Source of the DNA: Burkholderia sp. Ac-20365
GTDB taxonomy: Bacteria > Pseudomonadota > Gammaproteobacteria > Burkholderiales > Burkholderiaceae
Assembly: GCF_017104715.1 (NCBI RefSeq)
Contig: NZ_JAAGPI010000003.1
Coordinates: 310,001-374,000 of the forward strand
Direction: 5' to 3'
DNA: 64,000 nt
Made by a program: the position numbers and the translations under genes. This document shows, in pieces, positions 54,324 through 63,463 of the stretch. The notes under the pieces were generated by a model. That model was not told where the DNA came from, made no database searches, and saw only the letters and a program-made list of their open reading frames with translations. Within the stretch, counting starts at the first letter, position 1; the number at the start of each line of letters is the position of its first letter.

Positions 54324-56267
54324 TTAGCCAACCTCCACGCCTACGATGATTACTTGCGACTCTAAATTTCCGTTGTAGGCCGATTCGTCCATGTCCGCAT
54401 CGGGATCTAACAATTCGAGGCCATCGCTGATTTCGATGTGTACTCCGCGTGCGGAAGAATGAATGACCTTGCCTATGCTACGGATCGCGCCGCTGCCGAA
54501 AACACCCACAACGCCAACGCTCGGGAATAGGTCGGGTGCAGCGATTGTCTCGAGAGACCACGCAAGCTCAATCTCCATCGTGGGAATGGAAGCTAGATGC
54601 TGAACGAAATCATCCAATGTCGAACATGGGTCTGTTTTCAATGCGACACCAAGGCCCGTCGTACAAATGTAGTCGGCGTATGGCGAATCGTGTTTTTCGA
54701 GTAATGCTCGAAGTTCCTGTGGTTCGATCCGTTCCGATATGACCACGACCTTTGCTCCATTCTCCTTATGGAGTCGCTTGGTACCATCTTCAGGCATCCG
54801 TTCGGGTTCGGCTTTCGTGAGCCTCTCTCCTTTTGCTATGCGCTGAACCGTTCTTTCGATAGCCCGCTCCACTTCGCGCATATTCCTGTGTGGCATCCCA
54901 CCTTCGCCCGCGTGCACCACAATATAGAGTTGGGCAAGCGGCCACTCGTCTGACAGATACGGCCTGATCTCGACACTGGCGCCATTGAACGCCTTCATCA
55001 GCATTCTGCCAATGTGGCGGCGAAGTTTACTGTTAAACGCGTCGCGCGGCACGAACACAAGGCAGGAGATGAAACGGTTGAATGGGTCGCGACCTACGAA
55101 TGCGCGCGTACTTGGATATCGATCAAGGCGAAGGATGCGCAAAGTCAACCGAACGAGCGCCGCGGTGTTTGCCTGAAACAGTTCTTCCCGTGGAAGCCGC
55201 TCGAAGAATGCGCGTAACCATTCTTCAGACGCCCATTTACCCACGCGTTGCACGATGGTAGCGCACTTGCGGCGCACGATCGGAATCTCGAAGGGCGGGA
55301 CCATGTAGGCGGTCGACGTATAGAGGCCAACAAAGCGCCGCTCGCCGATGACCGCGCCATCCATGTCAAGCCGCTTCACGCTCACGTAATCGAGATATGC
55401 CGGCCTAAGCACCGTCGAGCGCTCGGTGGACTTGGTCAGGAAGATTGGCGCCTTGTCTTCGAAAATCGCAACTGCTTCCCGTGACAGTGCAAAGGTGCTG
55501 TCCTTGCCGGATGGACGCAGCGTCTCGCGCAGGATGCCCGCGCCTGATTCCGGTCTGCCGCGCAACGTCAATGCGCCATCGGTGCCGAAGAGATCGTAGT
55601 CACCATAGCCGAGGAAGGTGAAATGATCAGCGATCATCCATTCCAGAAACGCGCGCGCCTCGATGCCATCACGGCTCTCGTTCATAGTCCTAAGTCTGCC
55701 GACGGATGCGCGCGCCAGACTGACGATCTTCAACCAATCTTCCACGGCGGCACGCACGTCTTGCAGGACGCGTACTATGCACAGGCGCAACTTGACGAGT
55801 TCCGATTTCTCGTCGCAGCGGTCAACCTCGAAACGTATGAAGGCTTCGATCGAGGACCTACCGTCGCCGGATCGATTTTGCACGACGTCCATACGCACGA
55901 TCTCGCGCGAAGAGCCGCGCCATACTCGAAAGACAGGATGTGCCGGTGCGCGTAGCGCAAGTTCAAGTTGGTTGATTGCCGCCGTCACGGAGTCGAGGAG
56001 AAAAGGCATGTCGTCGGCGACTATTTCGACGACCGTGCCATCTGAGCGGTAGCCGTCACGCTCTGGGTCGGGGTTGTAGACGCGCACCACGTAGGCGCCC
56101 GTCGTGAACCTCTGCGCGAACCGCCAATGCGCCATGGCGGCGCCGTACAAGTCCACAGGATCGATGTGCTGGAGGTCGTCAATGTCCGCGAGTTCGTAGT
56201 ATCCTCTCAGGAAGGGTTCAACGACCGTGAACACGTTGAGTGGTAATGTGGCACGCGCAATCTCCAC
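54324..56267 (-). CDS. N-terminal region of NAD-glutamate dehydrogenase, without the catalytic domain
   Basis: The first about 450 residues follow the N-terminal region of the large (about 1600-aa) NAD-dependent glutamate dehydrogenases: DPVDLYGAAMAHWRFAQRF, VRVYNPDPERDGYRSDGTVV, VEIVADDMPFLLDSVT and FLGYGDYDLF. After about residue 460 the sequence departs from the family and ends at 647 with an unrelated tail (FPSVGVVGVFGSGAIRSIG, then ADMDESAYNGN). The dehydrogenase catalytic domain is absent, so it cannot oxidise glutamate. It could be a stand-alone ligand-sensing (ACT-like) protein. The start is a GTG with a weak GGTGGG site. It is coupled to the lipase gene downstream. Confidence 0.75.
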   Translation of the reverse strand: MEIARATLPLNVFTVVEPFLRGYYELADIDDLQHIDPVDLYGAAMAHWRFAQRFTTGAYVVRVYNPDPERDGYRSDGTVVEIVADDMPFLLDSVTAAINQLELALRAPAHPVFRVWRGSSREIVRMDVVQNRSGDGRSSIEAFIRFEVDRCDEKSELVKLRLCIVRVLQDVRAAVEDWLKIVSLARASVGRLRTMNESRDGIEARAFLEWMIADHFTFLGYGDYDLFGTDGALTLRGRPESGAGILRETLRPSGKDSTFALSREAVAIFEDKAPIFLTKSTERSTVLRPAYLDYVSVKRLDMDGAVIGERRFVGLYTSTAYMVPPFEIPIVRRKCATIVQRVGKWASEEWLRAFFERLPREELFQANTAALVRLTLRILRLDRYPSTRAFVGRDPFNRFISCLVFVPRDAFNSKLRRHIGRMLMKAFNGASVEIRPYLSDEWPLAQLYIVVHAGEGGMPHRNMREVERAIERTVQRIAKGERLTKAEPERMPEDGTKRLHKENGAKVVVISERIEPQELRALLEKHDSPYADYICTTGLGVALKTDPCSTLDDFVQHLASIPTMEIELAWSLETIAAPDLFPSVGVVGVFGSGAIRSIGKVIHSSARGVHIEISDGLELLDPDADMDESAYNGNLESQVIIVGVEVG

Positions 56268-57061
56268 TATCCCACCGAACGTTCTCTCAGCGATTTGCTC
56301 GTTCGTTTCCGTGATGGCCTCCGGGGGTGACCAAAAAGGGCGACATATAGTCGGCCCTGATCGAAACTGCGTGCATCGGCGACGGCAAGATTATCTCTCG
56401 AATTTCGACACTTAAATATAGCCGCTTTTGAAGCGACTAGGCTATTTTAGACGACCTCGATTGACTCCCGGAAAATTAACCGTTCGCTTCGGCCTCCGCG
56501 AGGTCCTGCCGGTCGACACCCGGTGCGCCCCTGTTCGAGCGACACTGGGCGTACGCATGTACCAGCACATCCTCACAATAGATCGCGTCGTCCAGAGCAT
56601 AGAGCGGTTCCCGGCTTCTGCCTTCGCTTTCGCGTGTAACGCCATCTGCAGCTTCTGAACACGAATCGGAGTTGATAGGTTACCCAATGTCCACGTCCTC
56701 TCTACGTACTTAGCGCTTAAATTTTCTCTTTCTGGATCCAACGCGTCGCACAAGATCAGAAAGTAACCATTTCGCAACCAGTTCCGGACTCGTAACTCCA
56801 TATTCGGCAAACTTGATTTCACTCCCGTAATAGTTGACGTCCATTCGCCCAGAGTATGCGACCCATTGCCAGCAAGACTTTCCACTGCTCCCAGAGAAGC
56901 ACCTCATAAGCACACTGCTTCATTCCCAGCAACAAGAAATCCTTGCCATGCCTATTCGTCAAGGCCCAGAGAAGGTGTGCGCGATGGCACATCTCGTGCT
57001 GTCTACTTTCGACGAAGAGAGTCTGATCGCTCCACCGCGCTCCACACCTTGACTTTAGAGA
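56268..57061. other. Region with decayed short frames
   Basis: Several overlapping minus-strand open frames (56442-56885, 56710-56913, 56819-57067) could be pieces of one frameshifted gene, but no family was recognised. The region also contains the promoter areas of the leftward dehydrogenase-like gene and the rightward DszC-like gene. Confidence 0.35.
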
Positions 57062-58312
57062 ATGCACATGACGTCACAAATCGAACTGGAAAAATCACCG
57101 CTTTCATCCGGCACCGACTACGAACTACTGGCCGCCAAGTTCAGGCCGATCTTCAAGCGCATTGCGGAGGGTGCGCTCGAACGCGAGCGCGCACGTGCGC
57201 TGCCTTATGAGCAGATCATCTGGCTGAAGGAAGCCGGGTTCGGCGCCGTCAGAGTGCCGGTCGAGTATGGCGGTGCCGGCGCGTCGCTACCTCAGCTCGT
57301 GCAACTTCTGATCGAACTGGCCGAGGCCGACTCGAGCTTGCCGCAAGCATTGCGTGGCCACTTCGCTTTCGTCGAGGATAGGATCAACGCGGCGCCTGGC
57401 GCTGCCAGGGAGAAATGGCTTCAACGCTTCGTTGCGGGTGAAATTGTCGGCAATGCGTGGACCGAAGTCGGCGTAGTCAAGATAGGCGATGTGATCACAC
57501 GCGTGTCGCGCAACGGCGGCCAATGGGTTGTCAACGGGACGAAGTACTACAGCACAGGAAGCATCTTCGCCGACTGGATCGACGTCTACGCGCAGCGCGA
57601 CGACAACGGCACCGACGTCATCGCCGCGGTGAATACGCACCAGTCAGGCGTCAAGCAAAGCGATGACTGGGATGGCTTTGGCCAACGCACCACCGGAAGC
57701 GGGACCTCCGTATTCGAAAATGCGATTGTCGACGAGGAAAACATCATCGACTTCTCCACGCGCTTCAAATATCAGACGGCGTTCTATCAACTCGTGCTGA
57801 TCGCTGCGATCGCGGGAACGGGCCGCGCGGCATTGCGCGACATTTCGGATGAGGTCCGCAAACGTACACGCATTTACAGCCATGGCAACGCGCCACGCGT
57901 CAGCGAAGATGCTCAGGTGCAGCAGGTGGTGGGACAAATCGCGGCGTGCGTGTACGCTGCAGAGGCGGCCGCTGTACGTGCGGCCGAACCGTCGCAAAGG
58001 GCGTACGAAACGCGCTTCGGCACCGACCGCAGTGCCGAACAGGCCGCAAACGTGGCAGCGGAAATCGAATCTGCAAAAGCACAGGTGGCTGCCGCGGGTC
58101 TGATTCTGCAGGCGACGACTGACCTGTTCAACGCGCTCGGAGCTTCCGGCACGAGCGAAAACAAACTGTTAGACCGTCACTGGCGCAACGCTCGCACCGC
58201 GGCATCGCACAACCCGCTGATTTATAAGGAACGGATCGTCGGCGACTGGGAAATTAACGGCAAGGAGCCGCCCTTCGTCTGGCAGATCGGCAACAGCCGA
58301 ACGGCCACCTAG
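57062..58312 (+). CDS. DszC-like flavin monooxygenase of the acyl-CoA dehydrogenase fold
   Basis: This 416-aa protein has the acyl-CoA dehydrogenase fold: an N-terminal helical domain (KEAGFGAVRVPVEYGGAGAS), a middle beta domain (GNAWTEVG, then GGQWVVNGTKYYSTGSIFAD) and a C-terminal helical domain ending with RHWRNARTAASHNPLIYKER. That C-terminal motif and the lack of the usual acyl-CoA dehydrogenase catalytic Glu region point to the DszC/SfnB class of FMNH2-dependent monooxygenases used in sulfur scavenging from organosulfur compounds. No reductase or transporter gene lies nearby, so the substrate is open. A second in-frame ATG lies 6 bp downstream. Confidence 0.8.
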   Translation: MHMTSQIELEKSPLSSGTDYELLAAKFRPIFKRIAEGALERERARALPYEQIIWLKEAGFGAVRVPVEYGGAGASLPQLVQLLIELAEADSSLPQALRGHFAFVEDRINAAPGAAREKWLQRFVAGEIVGNAWTEVGVVKIGDVITRVSRNGGQWVVNGTKYYSTGSIFADWIDVYAQRDDNGTDVIAAVNTHQSGVKQSDDWDGFGQRTTGSGTSVFENAIVDEENIIDFSTRFKYQTAFYQLVLIAAIAGTGRAALRDISDEVRKRTRIYSHGNAPRVSEDAQVQQVVGQIAACVYAAEAAAVRAAEPSQRAYETRFGTDRSAEQAANVAAEIESAKAQVAAAGLILQATTDLFNALGASGTSENKLLDRHWRNARTAASHNPLIYKERIVGDWEINGKEPPFVWQIGNSRTAT

Positions 58313-58452
58313 TCCGCTACCGCCAAGGCGTGCGTCGTCGAGTGGGTCGGTCTCGCGGCCGGTCCGCTTCGATCTCCGATGCCACGCAATCAACTGCCTC
58401 GACGACCACGCGCTTGCGTCTACTTCTGCGCCGAAATCTGCTTTGCGCGAAT

Positions 58453-58602
58453 CGTAGAAAAAAATAAGTTTGTCACCTCTTGCGGAATAAATTCGTCAAC
58501 CCAACGCTAGTCAATCTGGTCGATAGCAGGAATCTCACACAATCAATGGATTGAGACGAGCGAATTAAAGTTGACACCTCTTGTCCACACGCGAAGTGTC
58601 AA
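58453..58602 (+). repeat. Left-end transposase-binding-like repeats
   Basis: GTCA-containing repeats recur in the left end: TGTCAC at 58471, CGTCAA at 58494, AGTCAA at 58509 and TGTCAA at 58597. An inverted TTGACAC lies at 58571. Their spacing is irregular, as for TnsB-binding sites in Tn7-like ends. Binding is inference. Confidence 0.55.
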
Positions 58603-58653
58603 TCCGAGATGAAAACGACTGAAGCCGACGATCGATTGCTCACGTTCTGACGT

Positions 58654-59316
58654 TTAACCCCAGCATCGCGCAAAATAACGACGCGTGAATGCCGTGCGAT
58701 GCTCCGGTATCATCGGCCGTGCAATATTCGGTAACCAGTAAGGTCGGGTGTATGGCATCAGACAATTTCCACACCGGTATGGTGCCTCTAGTAGTTGCAC
58801 GTTCACGCGATAAGGAGCCTCACAGCCACAGCGCTGACACATCGCTTCGAGCGCGCAACGATGTGCTGGACACTGATCCGTTCCTTCGAACTGGTGTACG
58901 ACACTGTGATACCCCCGCGACAGGCAGCGTCGACAGTAGCGAAATACGCCTTTACAACTTCGCTGCTCCCTTTGCCTGATCAGCGAGGCGCGAAGCGTTT
59001 TTAACGGCAAGCCGAGTGTGAGCCGAAGACGATCAACATCGATGACGTCCTGACAAGGCGCAATACCTTCATAGGGGTCAACGTCCGGCCCCACGAGCCG
59101 CGCAAGTACAGTGCCGGACAAGCCATTGGCTCTTTCAAATTTCCATAGTATCGAGATCAGTGACTCATGCGGGTAGAGCCACTGCTTCCTGAACACATAA
59201 CCCAGCGCCGGTGTCAGCCTGCTTTCGTCTAGCGCGAGAATCGGGAATTTCAGGGCCTGCAGTGGCGCGACGGGCGCGACGCTACGCCGCTGCGACAAGG
59301 ACGCGGCCGGTTGCAT
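58654..59316 (-). CDS. tniQ: TniQ-family target-selection protein
   Basis: This 220-aa protein shows the TniQ start (YPHESLISILWKFERANGL) and a zinc-binding region: CRRCLSRGYHSVVHQ, then CPAHRCALEAMCQRCG, and a third CxxC (YRCGNCL). TniQ/TnsD proteins select the target site in Tn7-like transposition and bridge to TnsC. The length is that of short TniQ rather than full TnsD. The ATG at 59316 is used, giving a 35-bp overlap with tnsC; a GTG 21 bp earlier is possible. Since relatives of this element repeatedly end in one integrase gene type, this TniQ may recognise that gene; this is inference. Confidence 0.8.
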   Translation of the reverse strand: MQPAASLSQRRSVAPVAPLQALKFPILALDESRLTPALGYVFRKQWLYPHESLISILWKFERANGLSGTVLARLVGPDVDPYEGIAPCQDVIDVDRLRLTLGLPLKTLRASLIRQREQRSCKGVFRYCRRCLSRGYHSVVHQFEGTDQCPAHRCALEAMCQRCGCEAPYRVNVQLLEAPYRCGNCLMPYTRPYWLPNIARPMIPEHRTAFTRRYFARCWG

Positions 59317-60262
59317 GGCGGGTCTGTATATAACCACACTGGCGCACTGCGTGCTCCCACAGGATCTGGTCCGGACAGTAATCGCGCGCGTCTCTCAGTT
59401 CACTGTCCTTGAGAACGATCTCGACTGCACGTGCGAACGACTCCATCGGAATCTCCAGTTGGCCAGGGAGATTTGCCTTGTGATGAGCGGCCTCGAATGT
59501 ATTCCACAGCGTATCGGCATCATTGACCAAACGATATCCGCCATCGAAGGCTTGCGGAACGTAGAAGCGCGTGAAGCTCCATGCACTTCCTTCCGGGTAG
59601 GCGGTCTGATCGTAGCCGTCCAGACACGTCGCAACATCGTGTGCATTGCGAATACCGTAAAACGACAACTCTTCAACCATCAGACGTGCAACGATCTGAG
59701 TTTTGCCCGCGACCTGCAACGCAGTCTTCTGCGCGAGCAGTTCCTGCTGCCCAACCAGGAACGTGAACAGCTTGATCTGTTGCCGGTCTAGCGCATCGTG
59801 TACATCGCGTAACCATTCATATTCGTTGTCGTTGTAGCGCTGTGCTTCATCACAGAATAGCAATACCACGCCACTACCTGCACGGGATGCCGCCTGGCGG
59901 ATCCTGAGCGTCAAACGCATCCGCTTTGACTGGCTAGACCCGGCGTTGGGATCCGGATCACCCACCGCCTCCAGCAGATTCGAAAAAAACGGTCCTTCTG
60001 CATGCCGTGGCTTATGCTCGCATTGTGCGTGATAGCTCGTCATCCGCCGATAATTGCGCGCCATTAGCAGTCTTACATATTCAATCGCCCGGGTCTTCCC
60101 GATGCGTGAGGGACCGTAGATGAGCGCACCCATGATCCGGTAATGCAGGCACCGGGCGACGAGTTCATAGAACGCTTCGATCGCTGGTGTGGCGATGCGA
60201 TAGTTGCCTGTCACCAGCGGGTGTAGTGACGGATCGACTGGACGAGGAATATCTAGCGACAT
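59282..60262 (-). CDS. tnsC: TnsC/TniB-type AAA+ regulator of transposition
   Basis: The 326-aa AAA+ ATPase has Walker A GPSRIGKT (about 50-57), Walker B VVLLFCDEAQ (about 132-141) and a sensor-like TFLVGQQEL. TnsC/TniB proteins link the target-selection protein to the transposase and oligomerise on target DNA. The start is the ATG at 60262, with GGAGGG about 6 bp upstream. It lies 22 bp after tnsB and overlaps tniQ, giving the usual tnsB-tnsC-tniQ order. Confidence 0.88.
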   Translation of the reverse strand: MSLDIPRPVDPSLHPLVTGNYRIATPAIEAFYELVARCLHYRIMGALIYGPSRIGKTRAIEYVRLLMARNYRRMTSYHAQCEHKPRHAEGPFFSNLLEAVGDPDPNAGSSQSKRMRLTLRIRQAASRAGSGVVLLFCDEAQRYNDNEYEWLRDVHDALDRQQIKLFTFLVGQQELLAQKTALQVAGKTQIVARLMVEELSFYGIRNAHDVATCLDGYDQTAYPEGSAWSFTRFYVPQAFDGGYRLVNDADTLWNTFEAAHHKANLPGQLEIPMESFARAVEIVLKDSELRDARDYCPDQILWEHAVRQCGYIQTRHATGRVLVAAA

Positions 60263-60284
60263 AATGCCCTCCAACGAGGGAGTG

Positions 60285-62276
60285 TTAAAAGACCTGGCCG
60301 TTACCTATAGTGAGTCTTCGAGGACGCGTCGGTGTCCGCACTACGGGTTCCCTTTCTGGCTTTGCTTCCGGCGACCGATTGGATACCGTTGTCGCGACCA
60401 TCGCGGCTTTGGCGGGACCGACAGGTGTGCGTGCAGTTGGTGCAGCGGAGAGCATTCTCTTCGCCTGAGCAAGCTCGGAGGCCGCCCTGCGCGCCTTCTT
60501 GGCCTTCGTGAGTTTGTCGTGCACGTATTCTTCAATCGGGTTGGCATAACCCGCCGTATCCGAGCGTCGGTTTCCCTTCTCCTTCAGGATTTGCTGTCGA
60601 AGTTTGAGGTTGTGTGGTACCACTCGCCACGCTCCCTGTGCGTCAAGAACGCCAAGCTCTGCGCCATCCGGCAGAAATGCACGCACGCTACGCAGGTCAT
60701 CGGCATTCACATAGACAAGCAACCGCCTGCCAATCAGGTGCGTGCTGCATGCGAGCGTGTCACTCGTATAGCGCGCGCCGTACAGGTTAATGTGCGGACG
60801 GACGCCCTTCTCGAGATAGGCTCGCACCGGGCACCGCATCGCTGACTGCATCAGGCATAACGTGCGGCGATGATGTTCTGGCAGCCACATAAGCAGCTGC
60901 TGCCTGCCACGAACAAAATACTCCATCGCCTCCAGTGGCGTGACGTTGTTGAGACCGGCGTGCGGCGTTCCGTGGTAGCTCGCGATCGCGAACTCGATGA
61001 GTTCATCCAGCTCATCGAGTGAAACATACAGTCGCAGGTTGCCCTTCGGGTCTGCCAGTGCCCGTCGGAGATCACGGGTATGTGAGCCCGTGTAGCCCGG
61101 TAGTCGGGACGACAGTCTGCTGGCTATGGTGCCAAAGAACCGCTCGATATACGGCCGCTCATCTGGGCTATACGTAGGCCCGGCGTCAACACAGCAGCCG
61201 ACAAATTCACACAAGGCGGCACGCGACTCGTTCGCTAGATTCGCCTTCGCGTTGTCAAGCTTCATCCATTCCCATGTGACGTAAGCGAGTTCTGCCAGCC
61301 GTTGGGACGGGAATCCATCACGCGGTCCATACGCAAGGCCTGGAATCGTAAAGCATCTGGCGCGATGCGGTTCCAGCGCATTCTCAATGGTCTTGATTAC
61401 GTCATAGCGGCTGTATTCGCGTCCGAGCGCGATGTGATAGCCAAGAACCGCCCGGGTGCACACGTCGATGATCGCAAGCAGCCACACCCGCTCAATCTCG
61501 AACGCCTGCTCGACACCCAACTGGTCAAGTACTACGACTTTAAGCCGGATATCGAGCCGGTGACCGTCAAATTCCACGACCTGATATGGCCTGGTAGCAG
61601 CCGGACTGCGAGCTTCCTCGCCATGATAGGGCAGACCTTTAAGATGCGAGGCTCCCGCTGAGCGGGCGGCCGTTGCGAACGTGTGCAGCATCTCTGCTTT
61701 CAGATGCGCAGCAAGCGAGCGTATCCCGCGGCCATCTGTATTGAATGGATAATCTGCAACTGTGATCCCTGCATCACGGCATCGACAGAGAAACTCGGCG
61801 TGCAGCGGTTTCAGTCCTCGCAGTCGCGTATGCAAACGGCCTTCAGTATGTATCTGGACGAGTACCACGCGACGACGCTTGACCTGCAGACGTAACCACG
61901 CTGACAGGGCAGTGTGGCGTTCAAGAAGCTGAGAGAATGCACCAGCAAGTCCACGGCTGCCCCGCTCTCCTCTCACCGCAATCTGGCCAAGTCGGGCATA
62001 TTCCTTGACCCTCACATAGCTTTGCAACCCGCGGAAGCCAAAAATCCGTCCGTCCGGATGAGGTGCCAGTGCACGTTCCAGCCATCGATAGATCTGGCGA
62101 CGGTTCACACCGGCTGATCGCTCGATGTCCCCTATAGCGTCACCGCGTGCAAAGCGCTCAATCGCCTGTATCCGGTTCGAGAAAACCTTGCGCGCCCTCG
62201 CCTCATAATCCGTCCATGCAACAGTAGGCCACGACGCGAGATCGAGCGCCTGCAATTCAGGCTTGCGACGACTCAT
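60285..62276 (-). CDS. tnsB: TnsB-type DDE transposase
   Basis: This 663-aa protein has N-terminal helix-turn-helix regions (IERSAGVNRRQIYRWLERAL) and an rve-type catalytic core with Asp237 (VVEFDGH), Asp341 (MKLDNAKAN) and Glu378 (YIERFFGT). The spacing fits the DDE pattern, with 36 residues between the last two. The Mu-type C-terminal domain and a basic tail (KLTKAKKARRAAS) follow, likely for TnsC contact. The start is the ATG at 62276, whose ATGA overlaps the stop of the tnsA-like gene. It recognises the transposon ends and joins 3' ends to target DNA. Confidence 0.9.
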   Translation of the reverse strand: MSRRKPELQALDLASWPTVAWTDYEARARKVFSNRIQAIERFARGDAIGDIERSAGVNRRQIYRWLERALAPHPDGRIFGFRGLQSYVRVKEYARLGQIAVRGERGSRGLAGAFSQLLERHTALSAWLRLQVKRRRVVLVQIHTEGRLHTRLRGLKPLHAEFLCRCRDAGITVADYPFNTDGRGIRSLAAHLKAEMLHTFATAARSAGASHLKGLPYHGEEARSPAATRPYQVVEFDGHRLDIRLKVVVLDQLGVEQAFEIERVWLLAIIDVCTRAVLGYHIALGREYSRYDVIKTIENALEPHRARCFTIPGLAYGPRDGFPSQRLAELAYVTWEWMKLDNAKANLANESRAALCEFVGCCVDAGPTYSPDERPYIERFFGTIASRLSSRLPGYTGSHTRDLRRALADPKGNLRLYVSLDELDELIEFAIASYHGTPHAGLNNVTPLEAMEYFVRGRQQLLMWLPEHHRRTLCLMQSAMRCPVRAYLEKGVRPHINLYGARYTSDTLACSTHLIGRRLLVYVNADDLRSVRAFLPDGAELGVLDAQGAWRVVPHNLKLRQQILKEKGNRRSDTAGYANPIEEYVHDKLTKAKKARRAASELAQAKRMLSAAPTARTPVGPAKAAMVATTVSNRSPEAKPEREPVVRTPTRPRRLTIGNGQVF

Positions 62277-62896
62277 GATAGGCGCTCGCGGGAAGTAAAG
62301 CGGGTCATCAACGACAATGCGTCGGACCACAGTTCAGAGGCACTGGCGCGACCCGCATACAACAGCCAGAACGCCGCCGCCCGGGCGAGAATTGGATCAC
62401 CACCTGAAAACTCGCGCTCGATTGCAAGTAGTGACTGTGGGCCGGAGATAAAGCACTGCACGGCATCAAGGAGGGCAGCAGACATCAGGTCGCGTGTGAC
62501 CACGATACTGGGCAGCATGCGCTTCCAGTTATCAATCCACATCCGCGCCGCAGCCAGATCTGTGTAACTCACGGCCCGAACGCTCGCCGCCTCGTCATCG
62601 CGGGAACCGAAGTCATACTCGGTGCCGTCCTTGATTACCGCCCCCGGCAGAACGATCAGTTCCTGCCGATCTGATAAGGCAATCCAGAAGTCCACGAGTT
62701 GTCGCTGTCCATCAGCTTCAACGTATCCGGGACGCTCGCAAAACGTGCGTACCGTTGGGTCGGTTTCGATCAGGATCCACTGATCAAACGCGCAGCGCCG
62801 ATATAGCGTCAACCGCCGGTTCAGCTTCGGACTGAACGCTTCTATCCAGTGCGCACCGCGTGGCCGGACGAGTGCAACGGGCTCAGGAGTCTTCAT
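62273..62896 (-). CDS. TnsA-like endonuclease subunit with altered active site
   Basis: The 207-aa protein matches the N-terminal TnsA pattern: CAFDQWILIETDPTVRTFCE followed by RP and, later, RQLVDFWIAL. TnsA is a restriction-fold enzyme that cuts the 5' strands at the ends, using Glu, Asp and a Lys after the following strand. Here the Asp of VDFW is kept, the first position reads Asp/Gln (FDQW) and the strand after it (ELIVLPGAV) lacks the usual Lys. If the nuclease is dead, transposition would be copy-in/cointegrate-like. The ATG at 62896 is used because GGAGGA precedes it; the frame starts 12 bp earlier. Confidence 0.65.
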   Translation of the reverse strand: MKTPEPVALVRPRGAHWIEAFSPKLNRRLTLYRRCAFDQWILIETDPTVRTFCERPGYVEADGQRQLVDFWIALSDRQELIVLPGAVIKDGTEYDFGSRDDEAASVRAVSYTDLAAARMWIDNWKRMLPSIVVTRDLMSAALLDAVQCFISGPQSLLAIEREFSGGDPILARAAAFWLLYAGRASASELWSDALSLMTRFTSRERLS

Positions 62897-62952
62897 ACAT
62901 TCCTCCATGAGATCAATACATTAGTCGCGAGATTCGAAGTCTAGAACGCGAA

Positions 62953-63094
62953 TTGACGAATTTAATGCGTATTTATGCGAATTGACTGATTTATTTGGCC
63001 TCGATTGCGAATAAAAATGTCAAGCTATTCGGCGGTGAGCCCCCGTCGCGCCCTTAACCGCGATTCTTGATTGACAAATTCATTTGGATTTACG
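62953..63094 (+). repeat. Right-end transposase-binding-like repeats
   Basis: Inverted copies of the left-end motif recur: TTGACG at 62953, TTGACT at 62982 and TTGACA at 63071. Two of them sit in nearly the same context (GCGAATTGAC(G/T)(A/G)ATTT), and the outer one extends to ATTTGG. They lie between the tnsA-like gene and the right terminus. Confidence 0.6.
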
Positions 63095-63097
63095 AAA

Positions 63098-63360
63098 GCG
63101 GTGCCCGGGCTCGGCGTGGCCAGCGCCCGCGCGATCGAGGCGTTCTTCGCCGCGTGGCCGGCTCTCACGGAAAAGGCGCGTGCGCTGGTGGTCACCCGCC
63201 AGCGCAACGACATCGTGCCGTGGGAGGCGATCCGCCTGCCGTACGAGGTCGACGGGTCAGCGGGTACCTTCCGCGCCCCGCGTGCCACCTGTACGCTCGA
63301 TGCGACCAGCGACTATCAGGCAGTCCAGACCTGGCTCGCGCTGCACGAATCCCCCGCGAC
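63098..63360 (+). pseudogene. Tyrosine recombinase, N-terminal fragment
   Basis: In frame this reads VPGLGVASARAIEAFFAAWP, then EIVPWEAL-like IVPWEAIRLP, then QAVQTWLALHESPAT. This is the N-terminal, core-binding-preceding part of Burkholderiaceae tyrosine integrases and complements the C-terminal half at 64-640. It begins directly after one transposon end (TACG at 63094) and stops at another (CGTA at 63361). About 140 central residues and the extreme N terminus are missing from the two pieces together, judging by remembered family sequences. Confidence 0.75.
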
Positions 63361-63407
63361 CGTAGTACAAGACAAAACTGTCAACCTTTCCAAAATAAGA
63401 TTGTCAA
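63361..63407 (+). mobile_element. Left end of another Tn7-like element
   Basis: CGTA (63361-63364), 14 bases, then TGTCAA (63379-63384), and a second TGTCAA at 63402-63407. It follows integrase codons immediately and has the same architecture as the left end at 58453 but different internal bases. A related motif in opposite orientation, GTTGACGGTTTTG, lies near 63953. The element may therefore be a short (about 600 bp) derivative, or its body may continue outside the window. Confidence 0.6.
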
Positions 63408-63463
63408 TTGATTTAATGGCGACCATCCCGAGTGATAAAAACATCATAAAATCAATAGACTAG

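Larger units (their letters stand above)
58453..63094 (-). mobile_element. Compact Tn7-like transposon (about 4.64 kb)
   Basis: The left end is CGTA (58453-58456), 14 bases, then TGTCAC (58471). The right end is TTGACA (63071-63076), 14 bases, then TACG (63091-63094), its reverse-complement pattern. Inside lie only four genes, all leftward: a tnsA-like gene, tnsB, tnsC and tniQ. There is no cargo, no cas gene and no tnsE-like gene. The left flank follows the DszC-like gene and the right flank is an integrase fragment. I saw no target-site duplication, so one flank may have been rearranged. Confidence 0.75.

Noticed and set aside
58453..63094. CRISPR-associated transposon
   Set aside because: TnsB, TnsC and TniQ are present, but no cas genes or repeat-spacer array occur anywhere in the window.
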